Source: JABDPF01 sp036351055
GTDB lineage: Bacteria; Pseudomonadota; Gammaproteobacteria; Xanthomonadales; SZUA-36
Reading direction: 5' to 3'
Length of the DNA: 64,000 nucleotides
NCBI GenBank assembly: GCA_036351055.1
Contig: JAZBOH010000208.1
Location: 1-64,000 of the forward strand
Shown here: positions 10,883 through 20,505 of the stretch, one piece after another
How positions within the stretch are numbered: the stretch's first letter is position 1
Layout: each line of letters begins with the position of its first letter
The notes under the pieces: model-generated
What the model was told of the DNA's origin: nothing
What the model saw: only the letters and a program-made list of their open reading frames with translations
The model's database searches: none
Made by a program: the position numbers and the translations under genes

Positions 10883-11031
10883 AATGGCCCCGTCCCTTCG
10901 GGTTGCACTCCAAATCGCGCCATGCGGCGTTGATCGTCGTTCGTTTGGTGTTACCAAACTTCACTCCTCGCGCCTTGCCTGGCGCGATTTGGAGTGGCAA
11001 CGACACCATTTCAATAGGTGTTCACAGGCCT
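10862..11031. repeat. Long palindrome (~170 bp) spanning two convergent stop codons
   Basis: The left end AGGCCTGTGAAC (10862-10873) and its continuation CCTATTGAAATGG (10875-10887) recur as the reverse complement at the right end (11007-11031), differing by a single base between them. Inner arms match too: CACTCCAAATCGCGCCA (left) against TGGCGCGATTTGGAGTG (right). The centre is GTTTGGT / ACCAAAC around 10944-10956. It supplies the final codons of the M48 gene and the last two codons of the GMC gene on the other strand. Confidence 0.85.
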
Positions 11032-12590
11032 CTATTCGCGGCGAATTTCTCAGCGATCATGATGGTCGGTGCGTTGGTGTTCCCGGACACCAGCGTGGGC
11101 ATGACCGAAGCGTCTACCACGGACAGACCCTCCAGTCCCCTCACGTTCAGATCGGGGTCGACCACGGCCAGCTCATCGTTACCCATCTTGCAGGTGCCGA
11201 TTGGATGGTAGATGGTTTCGGCTTTCCTGCGGATCACGTCGAGGACCTGTTGCTCGGTTTTTTCGCTTTCACCCGGGAACACTTCCTCCCCCGCGTAGGG
11301 CTCGAACGCCTTCTGCGCGAACAGTTCGCGGGCGATTCTTACACATTCAAGCATCAGCTTGCGGTCGTATTCCTTCGCCATGTAGTTCGGCTGGATTGCC
11401 GGTTGCTCGAGCGGGTTGGTCGATTTGAGTTTCAGGTAGCCGCGGCTTTCTGGCCGCAGCGCACAACCGTGGATGGTCATTCCGTGGCCAGGCAGGCGGT
11501 TTCTGCCATGATCATCCAGAAAGGCGGGGACAAAGTGTAACTGGATATCCGGGCGGTCATCTGTCGCATGGCGGCTCAGGACAAAGGCGCCAGCCTCGGC
11601 GATGTTGGAACTTCCGGGTCCCTGGCGCCCGAACAGGTAGCGCAGGCCCACGGCCAGGTCATTCAGCTTGTCATAGCTGATGGGCTGTTTGTAGTGCACC
11701 AGGGTGCAGAAATCCAGGTGGTCCTGCAGGTTGTAGCCGACCCCGGGCAGTTCGTGGCGGGCTTCAACACCGGCCGCTGCCAGTTCGTCGGGCCGGCCGA
11801 TGCCCGACAACATCAGCAGCTGCGGCGAGTTGACGGCGCCGCCGGACAGGATCACGCGCCCTGCGCTCGCGGTGACGCTTTTACCGCCTTTCCGGTATTC
11901 GACCCCCGTGACCCTGGGTCCATCAAATTGCAGTTTGACCACATGGGCACCGGTCATGACGGACAGGTTGGACCGTTCAAGCGCGGGGCGCAGGTAGGCG
12001 ACAGCCGTGCTGCAACGCTTGCCGTCGCGTTGCGTCACCTGGTAGAGGGCGAAACCTCTCTGGTGCGGGCCGTTGAAATCGTCGGTTTGGCCGTAACCGG
12101 CCTGCACCCCGGCCTCGATAAATACCGAGGAAAGCGGATTGCTGTAACGCAGGTTCTGCACGCTGAGGGGGCCGCCCACGCCATGGTACTCGGATGGGCC
12201 GTTTTCCTGGTCTTCCGACTTGATGAACCAGGGCAGAACGTCGGAAGAGCCCCACCCCTCGGCGCCGCCATCGGCCCAGGAGTCGTAGTCTTTCCGGTGG
12301 CCGCGGCAATAACACATCGCGTTGATGGAGCTTGACCCGCCCAGCACTTTGCCGCGCGGCCAGTACATGCGCCGTCCGTTCATTTCAGGCTGAGGTTCGG
12401 TTTCGTAAGACCAGTTGATGCGGGATATGCTGATCAGCTTGGCCAGACCGGCCGGCATGTGAATGAAGGGGTGCCGGTCTTTGCCGCCGGCTTCCAGCAA
12501 CAGAACACGGTTGTTGGGGTTCTCGGAGAGACGGCTGGCAAGTACGCAACCGGCCGAGCCTGCTCCGACAATGATGTAATCAAAATCCAT
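11022..12590 (-). CDS. GMC family FAD-dependent oxidoreductase (choline/alcohol dehydrogenase-like)
   Basis: The 522-residue product is a glucose-methanol-choline flavoenzyme. It begins with the ADP-binding fold DFDYIIVGAGSAGCVLASRL, followed by the GMC signature PRGKVLGGSSSINAMCYCRG and the second signature GGAVNSPQLLMLSGIG. The C-terminal catalytic region YHPIGTCKMG plus VVDASVMPTLVSGNTNAPT carries the conserved His and Asn. The likely substrate is an aliphatic alcohol (AlkJ-like) or choline (BetA-like). No betB or betI neighbour is present, so an alcohol dehydrogenase is favoured. It is cytoplasmic or membrane-associated. Start ATG at 12590. Its last two codons and stop fall in the palindrome shared with the M48 gene. 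Confidence 0.92.
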   Translation of the reverse strand: MDFDYIIVGAGSAGCVLASRLSENPNNRVLLLEAGGKDRHPFIHMPAGLAKLISISRINWSYETEPQPEMNGRRMYWPRGKVLGGSSSINAMCYCRGHRKDYDSWADGGAEGWGSSDVLPWFIKSEDQENGPSEYHGVGGPLSVQNLRYSNPLSSVFIEAGVQAGYGQTDDFNGPHQRGFALYQVTQRDGKRCSTAVAYLRPALERSNLSVMTGAHVVKLQFDGPRVTGVEYRKGGKSVTASAGRVILSGGAVNSPQLLMLSGIGRPDELAAAGVEARHELPGVGYNLQDHLDFCTLVHYKQPISYDKLNDLAVGLRYLFGRQGPGSSNIAEAGAFVLSRHATDDRPDIQLHFVPAFLDDHGRNRLPGHGMTIHGCALRPESRGYLKLKSTNPLEQPAIQPNYMAKEYDRKLMLECVRIARELFAQKAFEPYAGEEVFPGESEKTEQQVLDVIRRKAETIYHPIGTCKMGNDELAVVDPDLNVRGLEGLSVVDASVMPTLVSGNTNAPTIMIAEKFAANRGL

Positions 12591-12703
12591 GCGCTGGTGC
12601 TCCAGGGCGGGTTCTAGCTCTTTTTAAAGATACGCCTAATGCCGCCTGCCGCAAAGCTTGCGAACCAGATATTGCGCGCTGCCTGATCGCGGTCAATAAA
12701 GGG

Positions 12704-12709
12704 TATAAT
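12704..12709 (+). promoter_or_regulatory. -10 box of the RND efflux operon
   Basis: A perfect TATAAT lies 31 nt upstream of the GTG start at 12741. No good -35 is visible at the normal distance, which may mean dependence on an activator. Confidence 0.5.
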
Positions 12710-12740
12710 TGCCGGCCCGATTGTATTCAGGATAGTCACC

Positions 12741-15700
12741 GTGACGCTGACCAAGATTTCCCTGTCGAACCCGGTTGCGGTCGTTGTGGCCTGCATCCTG
12801 GTTGGCATATTCGGCCTCATCAGCCTGAGTCGCCTGCCCATCCAGATGGCGCCGGACATTGCGCGGCCGGTCATCTCGATCGAAACGGCGTGGCGAGCCG
12901 CGGCGCCAAACGAAATCGAGTCCGAAATCATCGAACAGCAGGAAGACGTGCTTCAGAGCACGCCAGGCTTGCTGAAAATGTTGTCGTCGGCCAATTATGG
13001 CCGCGGTTCCATCAACCTCGAGTTTGTTATCGGCACCGATATGAACCGGGCCCTTATCGAAGTCATGAACCGGCTGAACCAGGTGCCGCGTTACCCGGTG
13101 GACGCCTTCGAACCGGTGATCAGTGTCGGTGGCAACGACTTCGACAAGGTGATTGCGTGGTTTACGCTGACGACCAAGCCGGGCAACGACAGGGACATCT
13201 CAAGTTACCAGGATTTTGTTGACGACTCGGTTCTCACCCGGATCGAGCGCGTGCCGGGGGTTTCCAGGGCAGGCGCTTTTGGCGGTCGCCAATACGAGGT
13301 CCGGATCACTTTCGACCCGTTCAAGGCTGCAAACATCGGGGTTGACCTGACCCGGGTCCAGGCGCAACTGGGGTCAAACTCAGATGTTTCCGCCGGGCTC
13401 AACGAGGTGGGGAGGCGCGACTACACGATCCGTTTCAGCGGCAAGTATGAAGTCGATGACCTGGGTGAACTGGTGCTGGAATGGCGTGACGGCAAACCGG
13501 TTTTCCTACGCGATGTGGCCCGGGTCAGCATGGAAATGATCGACATCAATAACATGCTGACCAAGAATGGAGAACCTTCCATTGCCTTTTTCGTCATCCC
13601 GGAATCGGGCGTAAATGTTTACGAGGTGATGAACGGCGTCAAGGCCACGGTTGCCGACCTGCAGGCCAATGAATTCGAACGCGCCGGCCTGGATGTCAGT
13701 CAAAGTTCCGATAACACCATCTACATAACAGCCTCGGTTGGCATGGTGCGTAACAACCTCCTGCTCGGTGTGTCGCTGGCCATCGGCGTGCTCTGGTGGT
13801 TCCTGCGCAAGTTCCGTGCCACCCTGATCGTTGCCCTGTCCATCCCGTTCTGTGGCCTGATGGCTTTCATGGTGTTGGATTTTGCCGGCAGGTCGCTGAA
13901 TATCATTTCCCTGGCTGGCCTGGCCTTCGCCACCGGCATGGTGCTCGATGCCGCCATCGTGGTGCTGGAGAACATTTTCCGCCAGCGTGAAGCGGGCCTG
14001 AACGGCGACGAGGCTTCCATGCGCGGTGTTTCCCAGGTGTGGGGCGCATTGCTGGCATCGACAGCGACCACCGTCGCCATCTTCATGCCGGTCATTTTCC
14101 TGGAAAACGAGGCAGGTCAGTTGTTCAGCGACCTTGCCGTCACCATTTCAGCCGCGGTGGTCGCATCCCTGCTGGTGGCAGTCACCGTGTTGCCGACAGC
14201 GGCTTCCAACTGGATCAAGGGCGAGGCCATCGACGACCACCACCGCCACTGGTGGCGCTGGGTTACCGACCACATCATGAACTGGACCGATACGCCGCGC
14301 AGACGCTGGACCTGGGTTGCGTCCCTGACCGTGATCCCGGTCGTGATAGCCCTGTCGATGATTCCGCCGGCGGATTACCTGCCTGAAGGGAAGCGGAACT
14401 TCTTCTTCGGGGTGATGATCACGGCTCCGGGCCTGGGCATGGAGACGGCCAAGGAAGAGATGGTAAGAGTCGTCGCCGATCGCCTCGAGCCCTATCTGAG
14501 CGGGGAAAAACAACCGCAACTCGAACAGTATTTTCTGGGCACGGCCAGGGGTTGGGGCACCTTTATGGGAGGCGAGGCCAAGAACAGTGACGAGTTTGAC
14601 GAATTGCTGGGTGTGTTCAACCGGGACATCATGTCCGGCTTCCCGGACACCTTTGGTTTTGTCGGGCGTGCCCCGGTTTTCGGCGGTTCACGCGGCGGGC
14701 GCAAGATTGATATCGACCTTTCCGCCGAGTCGTTCGAGTCACTGCTGGCAGCGGGGCGGACCGGGTTTTATGTGCTGATGCAGGAAATGCCGGAAGCCCA
14801 GATCCAGCCTCAGCCCGGCCTGGAACTTGCAGAGCCGGAAATTCGACTGATCCCGGATGACCGCAAGATCGCCGAAGTGGGCTGGAACCGGACCATGTTG
14901 TCCACGGCTATTCGCGCCATGGGCGATGGTGCATTCCTGGGTGAATACTTTGATGGTACGCGACGCTACAACGTCGTGATGCGGGCCGAAGGCTGGTATT
15001 CACCGGAAGAACTGGGCGCCATTCCGGTCTACACCGCCGAGGGCGGGGTCCATTCCCTGGGTGAACTCGTGCGGGTCACGCGGACAGCGGGTCCGTCGAG
15101 CATCAGGCGGATCGACCGCAAGCGCACGCTGACTCTGGAAGTCAAACCGCCTGCGCAAATGCCCATGGAAGAGGCACTGAGCATCATCAGGGAAAAGGTG
15201 GCTCCGGCCATTCTCGCCAGCATGCCGGAAGACGGCACGGTGAAATACCGGGGTACGGCCGAAGCGCTCGACGAGGCCCTGGCCAGCATGACCGGCAGTT
15301 TCGTCCTTGCCGTGGTGATTCTCTACCTGCTGATTTCGGCCCTGTTCCGTTCCTTCAAGGATTCCCTGCTGGTCATTCTGACCATTCCGATGGCCACGGT
15401 CGGTGGCATTATCTCCCTGCGGCTGGTCGACCTGGCGCTGTCTGCCAGTGGCGGTCAGGCGATGGACCTGCTGACCATGATCGGTTTCGTGATCCTGCTG
15501 GGCCTGGTGGTCAATAACGCGATCCTGCTGGTTTACCGGGCGCGCGACGCCGAACGTGAAGGCATGGACCGCCGCGATGCCGTGGAAAGCGCGGTTCGTC
15601 TGCGTCTGCGCCCCATCCTGATGAGTACAACGACCAGTGTCTTTGGCATGTTGCCATTGATGCTCATGCCAGGCGCTGGCACGGAGCTGTACCGCGGGAT

Positions 15701-15824
15701 GGCGGCTGTCATCGTCGGTGGCATGCTGGTCAGCACCCTGTTCACCCTGGTTCTTCTGCCCAGCCTGCTGCGCATGAACGAGGAGCGGCACGCAGCGGGA
15801 AATACGGTCCCCGAGGCGGTTTGA
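12741..15824 (+). CDS. RND family efflux transporter permease
   Basis: This 1027-residue AcrB/Mex-like protein has a typical duplicated layout: TM1 at the N-terminus, a periplasmic loop of ~300 residues, TM2-6, a second loop and TM7-12. Conserved stretches include SRLPIQMAPDIARPVISIET, LSIPFCGLMAFMVLDFAGRS and, near the end, VRLRLRPILMSTTTSVFGML. It uses the proton gradient to expel substrates across the envelope. In TM4 the usual Asp-Asp pair reads as one Asp followed by Ala (GMVLDAAIVVLEN), so the proton relay differs from AcrB. Start GTG follows AGGATAG. The adaptor gene lies 4 nt downstream. No outer-membrane channel gene is present, so a TolC encoded elsewhere must serve. Confidence 0.93.
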   Translation: MTLTKISLSNPVAVVVACILVGIFGLISLSRLPIQMAPDIARPVISIETAWRAAAPNEIESEIIEQQEDVLQSTPGLLKMLSSANYGRGSINLEFVIGTDMNRALIEVMNRLNQVPRYPVDAFEPVISVGGNDFDKVIAWFTLTTKPGNDRDISSYQDFVDDSVLTRIERVPGVSRAGAFGGRQYEVRITFDPFKAANIGVDLTRVQAQLGSNSDVSAGLNEVGRRDYTIRFSGKYEVDDLGELVLEWRDGKPVFLRDVARVSMEMIDINNMLTKNGEPSIAFFVIPESGVNVYEVMNGVKATVADLQANEFERAGLDVSQSSDNTIYITASVGMVRNNLLLGVSLAIGVLWWFLRKFRATLIVALSIPFCGLMAFMVLDFAGRSLNIISLAGLAFATGMVLDAAIVVLENIFRQREAGLNGDEASMRGVSQVWGALLASTATTVAIFMPVIFLENEAGQLFSDLAVTISAAVVASLLVAVTVLPTAASNWIKGEAIDDHHRHWWRWVTDHIMNWTDTPRRRWTWVASLTVIPVVIALSMIPPADYLPEGKRNFFFGVMITAPGLGMETAKEEMVRVVADRLEPYLSGEKQPQLEQYFLGTARGWGTFMGGEAKNSDEFDELLGVFNRDIMSGFPDTFGFVGRAPVFGGSRGGRKIDIDLSAESFESLLAAGRTGFYVLMQEMPEAQIQPQPGLELAEPEIRLIPDDRKIAEVGWNRTMLSTAIRAMGDGAFLGEYFDGTRRYNVVMRAEGWYSPEELGAIPVYTAEGGVHSLGELVRVTRTAGPSSIRRIDRKRTLTLEVKPPAQMPMEEALSIIREKVAPAILASMPEDGTVKYRGTAEALDEALASMTGSFVLAVVILYLLISALFRSFKDSLLVILTIPMATVGGIISLRLVDLALSASGGQAMDLLTMIGFVILLGLVVNNAILLVYRARDAEREGMDRRDAVESAVRLRLRPILMSTTTSVFGMLPLMLMPGAGTELYRGMAAVIVGGMLVSTLFTLVLLPSLLRMNEERHAAGNTVPEAV

Positions 15825-15827
15825 AAC

Positions 15828-16886
15828 ATGAAGAGACATAATATGAAAATTTTGCTCAAAGGCCTGGTGATAGGGCTGGTGCTGACGATGCCCCTGCTAT
15901 CCTCGGCGCAGATGGGCGGTCCGGCCCTGGTAAAAGTGGCCATGGCCGAGGTCAAGGACATCGCACCGGTGACCACCGTTCCGGCCACCGTGGTCAGCCG
16001 CAACGATGCGCGCCTTTCCGCCGAGGTCGCGGGGCAGCTGATTGACGTGGTGGATGTCGGTACCGTTGTGCGCAAGGGCGATGCCGTCGCTTCCATCGAG
16101 GACACCGTGCTGCGCCTGCGAGATACGGAGCTGGAGGCACAGGTAAGACGTGCGGAAGCCGAGCTCCGCTTTCTCGAAAGCGAGGAAAAACGGTTTGCCC
16201 AGCTCGCCGAATCCAACCTCGCCGCCGCGACCCAGCTTGAGCAGACCCGGTCGGACCGCGATGTTTCTCGTGGCGACCTGGCCGTAGCGCGTGCCCGGCT
16301 TGATCAGAACAAAGACCTGTTGGCGCGTACCCAGATACTGGCTCCTTATGATGGTATTGTGGTTGAACGGCTGATGACGCGTGGTGAGCGAGTGGTGGTA
16401 GGCAGCAACGTGGTACGCCTGGTCGACCAGGAGAACCTGGAGGCGATAGCCCGCGCGCCACTTGAGTATTTTGAGTTTGTCCGGCGCGGACAGGTGCTGG
16501 ACCTGCGTTCCGCTTCGCGCACGGTGAAAGGGACCGTGCGCACCGTCGTGGCCGTCGGCGACCAGAACACCCACCAGTTCGAATTGCGGCTGGACATGGA
16601 AGGCAAGCTGTTCCCGGTAGGGCAGACCCTGCGCGTATCGATCCCGGTTTCCGAATCACGTGAAGTACTGACGGTGCCGCGTGACGCCCTGGTATTGAGG
16701 CCTGAAGGCATGAGCGTTTTCGTGATCGAGAGCGACAATAGCGCACGGCAGGTGCAGGTGACGGCCGGGGTCGGCCAGGGTGACTATATCGAGGTCAGCG
16801 GAGAGGTATCAGCTGGCGATCGGGTCGTTGTTCGTGGCAATGAACGCCTGCAGCCCGGCCAGGAAGTCAGCATCATGGAGGGCTGA
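15828..16886 (+). CDS. RND efflux periplasmic adaptor (membrane fusion protein)
   Basis: The 352-residue product has an N-terminal signal or anchor (LLKGLVIGLVLTMPLLSSAQ). A split biotinyl-lipoyl-like domain follows (SAEVAGQLIDVVDVGTVVRKGD and QILAPYDGIVVERLMTRGER) around a coiled-coil hairpin at ~100-160 (QVRRAEAELRFLESEEKRFAQ). A beta-barrel and membrane-proximal domain end the protein (VRGNERLQPGQEV). It bridges the inner-membrane pump to an outer-membrane channel. Two in-frame ATGs exist (15828 and 15843); both keep the signal, and the second sits after AAGAGACAT. Only 3 nt separate it from the permease. Its stop overlaps the next start as TGATG. Confidence 0.92.
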   Translation: MKRHNMKILLKGLVIGLVLTMPLLSSAQMGGPALVKVAMAEVKDIAPVTTVPATVVSRNDARLSAEVAGQLIDVVDVGTVVRKGDAVASIEDTVLRLRDTELEAQVRRAEAELRFLESEEKRFAQLAESNLAAATQLEQTRSDRDVSRGDLAVARARLDQNKDLLARTQILAPYDGIVVERLMTRGERVVVGSNVVRLVDQENLEAIARAPLEYFEFVRRGQVLDLRSASRTVKGTVRTVVAVGDQNTHQFELRLDMEGKLFPVGQTLRVSIPVSESREVLTVPRDALVLRPEGMSVFVIESDNSARQVQVTAGVGQGDYIEVSGEVSAGDRVVVRGNERLQPGQEVSIMEG

Positions 16887-18172
16887 TGGGGCAGGGTAAA
16901 CCCCAGAACCTGCTCGAGCGACTGGTCAAGGTCGAGCATGGCGAATGGCCCAGGCTGGCTATCGCGTTTTTCTATTTTTTTTTCCTGCTGGGCGGGTACT
17001 TCATGCTGCGCCCGGTGCGTGGCACGGTTGCAGCCAATAACAGCGATATCCTGCACTGGCTGTACACAGCGACCTTCATCACCATGCTGGCCATCGTACC
17101 GGTGTTCGGTTTCCTGGTCTCCCGTTTCCGGCGTGGGCAGTTTATTCCCGGAATCTACCTGTTTTTCATAACCAACCTGCTGCTTTTTGCAGCGGGTTTC
17201 CAGGACGATGCAACGCCGCAATGGATCCAGCGGGCGTTTTACGTCTGGCTGAGTGTCTTCAACCTGTTCGTGGTGTCCATTTTCTGGAGCTTCATGGCCG
17301 ACATCTTCAGGCCGGGGCAGGCCACCCGTCTGTTCGGCTTCATCATGGCAGGCGGTAGCATCGGGGCGATACTGGCCCCTTCCGTGACCCGCGCCATTGT
17401 GGGCGGCCACGGCGCCAGCGGGGTCATGCTGGCGGCGGTCGGGGCGCTGATGGTTGCGACCCTGCTCGCCATGCTGCTGGCAAGGTACACCCGGATGCAG
17501 CAGAAAAAGCCGAGTGCTGTGATCGGTGGCAGTATCTGGGAAGGCGCGGTGCGGGTTTTTCGCTCCGAGTACCTGCTGTACGCCTGCCTGTTGATGCTGT
17601 TGCACAACCTGACTTCCACCTTCCTGTTCAACGGCCTGTCGGTCCTGGTAGATCAGCAAATCATCGGTTTTGACGAGCGCACGACATTTTTCAGCCAGGT
17701 CGACCAGGTGGTACAGGTGCTCGCCTTCCTGTTCCAGTTTTTCATCACTTCGCGATTGATTTCCCTGCTCGGTATGTCACGCACCCTGACCATGGTGCCG
17801 CTGGTCCTGGCCGGCGGATTCATCATTCTTGGCAGTTCCATGGGCCTGGTTCTGTTCGCCGCGGTGCAGGTCGCCCAGCGTTCACTCAATTACGGCGTCA
17901 TCGGGCCGGCCAAGGAAATGCTGTTCACGGTGGTGGACCGTGAAACCAAGTACAAGAGCAAGAACTTCATCGACACGGTCGTTTACCGCGGCAGCGACGT
18001 AACGGCAAGCTGGATTTTCAAGGGGCTGATCTCGGCCGGGCTGCCCCTCGCCAAGATGGCGTGGCTTTACGTTCCGATTTTGGGTCTGTGGGGTTTTGGC
18101 GCCTGGCGCCTGGGTAAGATCTATACACAGATGCGGGCTAAGCTGGCACAGGATGAAAGCGGGGGCCGCTAG
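16886..18172 (+). CDS. MFS / ADP-ATP-carrier-like multi-pass transporter
   Basis: This 428-residue protein has about 12 hydrophobic helices. The N-terminal stretch LGGYFMLRPVRGTVAANN and the pattern FWSFMADIFRPGQATRLFGF match the bacterial NTP/NDP-exchanger-like (Npt1/AAA-type) branch of the MFS fold. That branch is widespread in free-living bacteria, where its substrate is unknown. Real ATP/ADP exchange is unlikely outside intracellular parasites. Its start overlaps the adaptor stop by one base (TGATG), which implies translational coupling to the RND operon. Its 3' end overlaps the convergent btuD gene by 35 bp. Substrate and link to efflux are not known. Confidence 0.8.
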   Translation: MGQGKPQNLLERLVKVEHGEWPRLAIAFFYFFFLLGGYFMLRPVRGTVAANNSDILHWLYTATFITMLAIVPVFGFLVSRFRRGQFIPGIYLFFITNLLLFAAGFQDDATPQWIQRAFYVWLSVFNLFVVSIFWSFMADIFRPGQATRLFGFIMAGGSIGAILAPSVTRAIVGGHGASGVMLAAVGALMVATLLAMLLARYTRMQQKKPSAVIGGSIWEGAVRVFRSEYLLYACLLMLLHNLTSTFLFNGLSVLVDQQIIGFDERTTFFSQVDQVVQVLAFLFQFFITSRLISLLGMSRTLTMVPLVLAGGFIILGSSMGLVLFAAVQVAQRSLNYGVIGPAKEMLFTVVDRETKYKSKNFIDTVVYRGSDVTASWIFKGLISAGLPLAKMAWLYVPILGLWGFGAWRLGKIYTQMRAKLAQDESGGR

Positions 18173-18911
18173 CGCTTTCGAGGCGTTCAACAGGGCATCC
18201 GTACAACCTTTCCAGGCTGCTTTCGTTCAGTATTTCACCGGTTTGCCCCGCGCACCACTCGCCGTTGCCAAACAGCATGAGCAGGTGGCTGCAAAATCGG
18301 GCGGCCAGGTTGATGTCATGCAATGCGCAGAAGGCCGAGCGCCTGCCCCGGTCCGTGTGTTCGCGGATCATTTGCATGATGCGGAGTTGGTGGCGCAGGT
18401 CCAGGTGGTTGGTCGGTTCGTCCAGCAGCATCAGGTCCGGCTCCTGTACCAGCAGCGTGGCGAAGGCGAGACGCCTCGCCTCGCCGCCCGAGAGCCCGGT
18501 AACGCTGCGGCCGGCGAATCCTGCCAGGTCGACCGCATCGAGCGCTTCATTGGCCTTGCGGAAATCCTCCGGCCCTTCCCGTTCCCAGTAACCCAGGTGT
18601 GGATGCCGGCCGGTCAGTGCGGTTTGCATCACGCTGGAGTCGAACACGTAAACGGTGTGTTGCTGGAGCATTCCGATGTGCCGCGCCAGCAATTTACGTG
18701 GCAAGGCGTCGATATCCTTTGATTCCAGTTGCACCCTGCCGCTGGCAGCCTCGTCGAGCCCGGCCAGGCACTTGAGCAGGGTGGTCTTGCCAATACCGTT
18801 TGGCCCCAGCATGCCCCAGAATTCGCCCGGCCTGATCTCGAGGTCCAGGCCGTCCACGACCCGGATCCCGGCTATCCGGACAGCCAGATTCTTGCAAGCC
18901 AGCATGCTCAT
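18138..18911 (-). CDS. btuD: ABC transporter ATP-binding protein, cobalamin/siderophore type (BtuD-like)
   Basis: The 257-residue ATPase has Walker A GPNGIGKTT (residues ~36-44), ABC signature LSGGEARR, Walker B DLMLLDEPTNH and the H-loop region FCALHDINLAARF. It overlaps the permease gene by ATGA, so the two form one transporter. The ATPase powers uptake of an iron-chelate or corrinoid. B12 is favoured because a BtuB-like receptor under a cobalamin riboswitch lies 3.6 kb upstream on the same strand. No periplasmic binding protein is encoded nearby. Its 3' end overlaps the convergent transporter gene. Confidence 0.82.
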   Translation of the reverse strand: MSMLACKNLAVRIAGIRVVDGLDLEIRPGEFWGMLGPNGIGKTTLLKCLAGLDEAASGRVQLESKDIDALPRKLLARHIGMLQQHTVYVFDSSVMQTALTGRHPHLGYWEREGPEDFRKANEALDAVDLAGFAGRSVTGLSGGEARRLAFATLLVQEPDLMLLDEPTNHLDLRHQLRIMQMIREHTDRGRRSAFCALHDINLAARFCSHLLMLFGNGEWCAGQTGEILNESSLERLYGCPVERLESASGPRFHPVPA

Positions 18912-19892
18912 TGCTTCACCCGCGCACGGTTCAGGAGCAGCAGGAACAACGGGACGCCGAGCAAGGCTGTCACCACGCCCACCGGAAGTTGGCGCGGCGC
19001 CAGGACCGTTCTGGCCAGGGTGTCCGAGAACACCAGGAAAAGGCCGCCAAACATCGCAGCCGCCGGGAACAGAACGCGGTGGTCGGAACCGACCAGCAAA
19101 CGCATGAGGTGGGGCACGATCAGGCCGACAAAGCCGATATTACCGGCAATGGAAACCGCCGTCGCTGTCAGGACAGAGGCCAGCAGGTACACCACCCACA
19201 GCAACTTGCGGGTCGGTTCGCCCAGCAGGCGTGCCGTGGTTTCACCCATGGCCAGTACGTTCAGGCTGCGGGCCATGCCGAGGCAGACCATGAATATCGT
19301 CACCAGGATGGCCAGTGCCCAATAAGGCAGGCGCGCATAACTCAGGTCACCGATCAGCCAGAAAAGCATGCCGCGTAGGCTGCCGTCTGGTCCTAGGGTC
19401 AGCAACAAGCTGATCAAGGCGGCCCAACCTGATGCCGTAACGACACCGGTCAGCAGCAGGCGAGTGCCGCTCCAGGGACCCTCGCCGCGAGCCAGGCTGA
19501 ATACCACCAGGATGGAGACCAGGGCCCCTGACCAGGCCAGCGCCGGCAACAAGGCTGCCGATACGCCGATGGTCATGCCCAGCAGGGCGGCAAAGGACGC
19601 ACCACCCGAAACACCGAGTATGTAGGGATCAGCCAGGGGGTTGCGTAACAGCACCTGCATCAGGCAGCCGGAAAGCGACAACAAGGCGCCCACGGTCCAT
19701 GCCGCTGCCGCCCGCGGCAGCCGCAGGCGCCAGACCAGGTCACCGAACTCGGAGCCGGGATCGAGCAGGGCACTCCACCACTGTGCCCAACCCAGGTTTA
19801 CCGAGCCGATCGACGTCGCCATCATGATGCTCGCGGCGGAGATCAGCGCGAGCAGCAGAAACAGCAGTCGGCGTTGTGCTGTTGGCATCATG
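18908..19892 (-). CDS. btuC: FecCD/BtuC-type ABC transporter permease
   Basis: The protein has about 328 residues if started at the ATG at 19892 (MMPTAQRR), with a second ATG at 19889. The open frame extends further upstream, but that part overlaps rppH and is not protein-like. About ten membrane helices are seen, with family motifs SLSGCLMQVLLRNPLADPYI and GGASFAALLGM, the coupling-helix region and the C-terminal GNIGFVGLIVPHLMRLLVG. It forms the membrane channel for corrinoid or siderophore import with the ATPase that follows (ATGA overlap). rppH starts 78 bp away on the opposite strand, so the promoters of both sit in that gap. Confidence 0.85.
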
Positions 19893-19969
19893 AGGAAGAA
19901 ACGATTAACATTCCGGAAACAGAGTATGGAAGTATCACACGCCCCAATCCGGGCAGGCAAGCGATAGCG

Positions 19970-20458
19970 ATGATCGATCCTGACGGTTTCAGACCGAATG
20001 TAGCAATAGTGCTGATGAACGAGCAAAGGCGCGTTTTCTGGGCACAACGATCCAACAGCGACGGGTGGCAATTCCCGCAGGGTGGCATGCGCACAGATGA
20101 AACGCCGGTCGAGGCGATGTACCGCGAGTTGGAAGAAGAAACCGGCTTGAGGCCGGAGCATGTCCAACTGGTTGGTTCCACTCCTGGTTGGCTTCGTTAC
20201 CGTCTGCCAAGGCGTTACCAGCGGCATTACAGCAAACCTCTCTGCGTTGGTCAGAAACAGGTCTGGTTCCTGCTGCATTTTATAGGCGAGGAGTCTGCAT
20301 TCAGCCTGGATGCCAGTGACCAACCTGAATTCTGCCGCTACAAGTGGGTTGATTTCTGGTATCCCGCGGAAAATGTCATCACGTTCAAACGGCGTGTTTA
20401 CCAGAAAGCCCTGCGCTTGCTGGAACCGATGGCCGAGACCCACCTGGCGTCTGGTTGA
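19970..20458 (+). CDS. rppH: RNA pyrophosphohydrolase (Nudix hydrolase)
   Basis: A product of 162 residues begins MIDPDGFRPNVAIVLMNEQ, as in E. coli RppH, so the start is set at 19970 although the frame is open earlier. The Nudix box is GGMRTDETPVEAMYRELEEE followed by TGL. RppH removes pyrophosphate from the 5' end of transcripts and so opens them to RNase E decay. The family C-terminal part (WVDFWYPAENVITFKRRVYQ) is present. It diverges from btuC and is followed by sufT after 47 nt in the same direction. Confidence 0.95.
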   Translation: MIDPDGFRPNVAIVLMNEQRRVFWAQRSNSDGWQFPQGGMRTDETPVEAMYRELEEETGLRPEHVQLVGSTPGWLRYRLPRRYQRHYSKPLCVGQKQVWFLLHFIGEESAFSLDASDQPEFCRYKWVDFWYPAENVITFKRRVYQKALRLLEPMAETHLASG

Positions 20459-20505
20459 GCCGCCCGGCTTGAGATTCCGAACCGCAGCCCGCATTTCTCT
20501 GAGCA

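Noticed and set aside
12890..15824. Candidate heavy-metal (CzcA-type) assignment for the RND permease
   Set aside because: The TM4 and TM10-11 sequences resemble HAE-like pumps (VVNNAILLVYRARDAEREG). No metal-ligand pattern typical of CzcA was seen, and no czc regulator is nearby.
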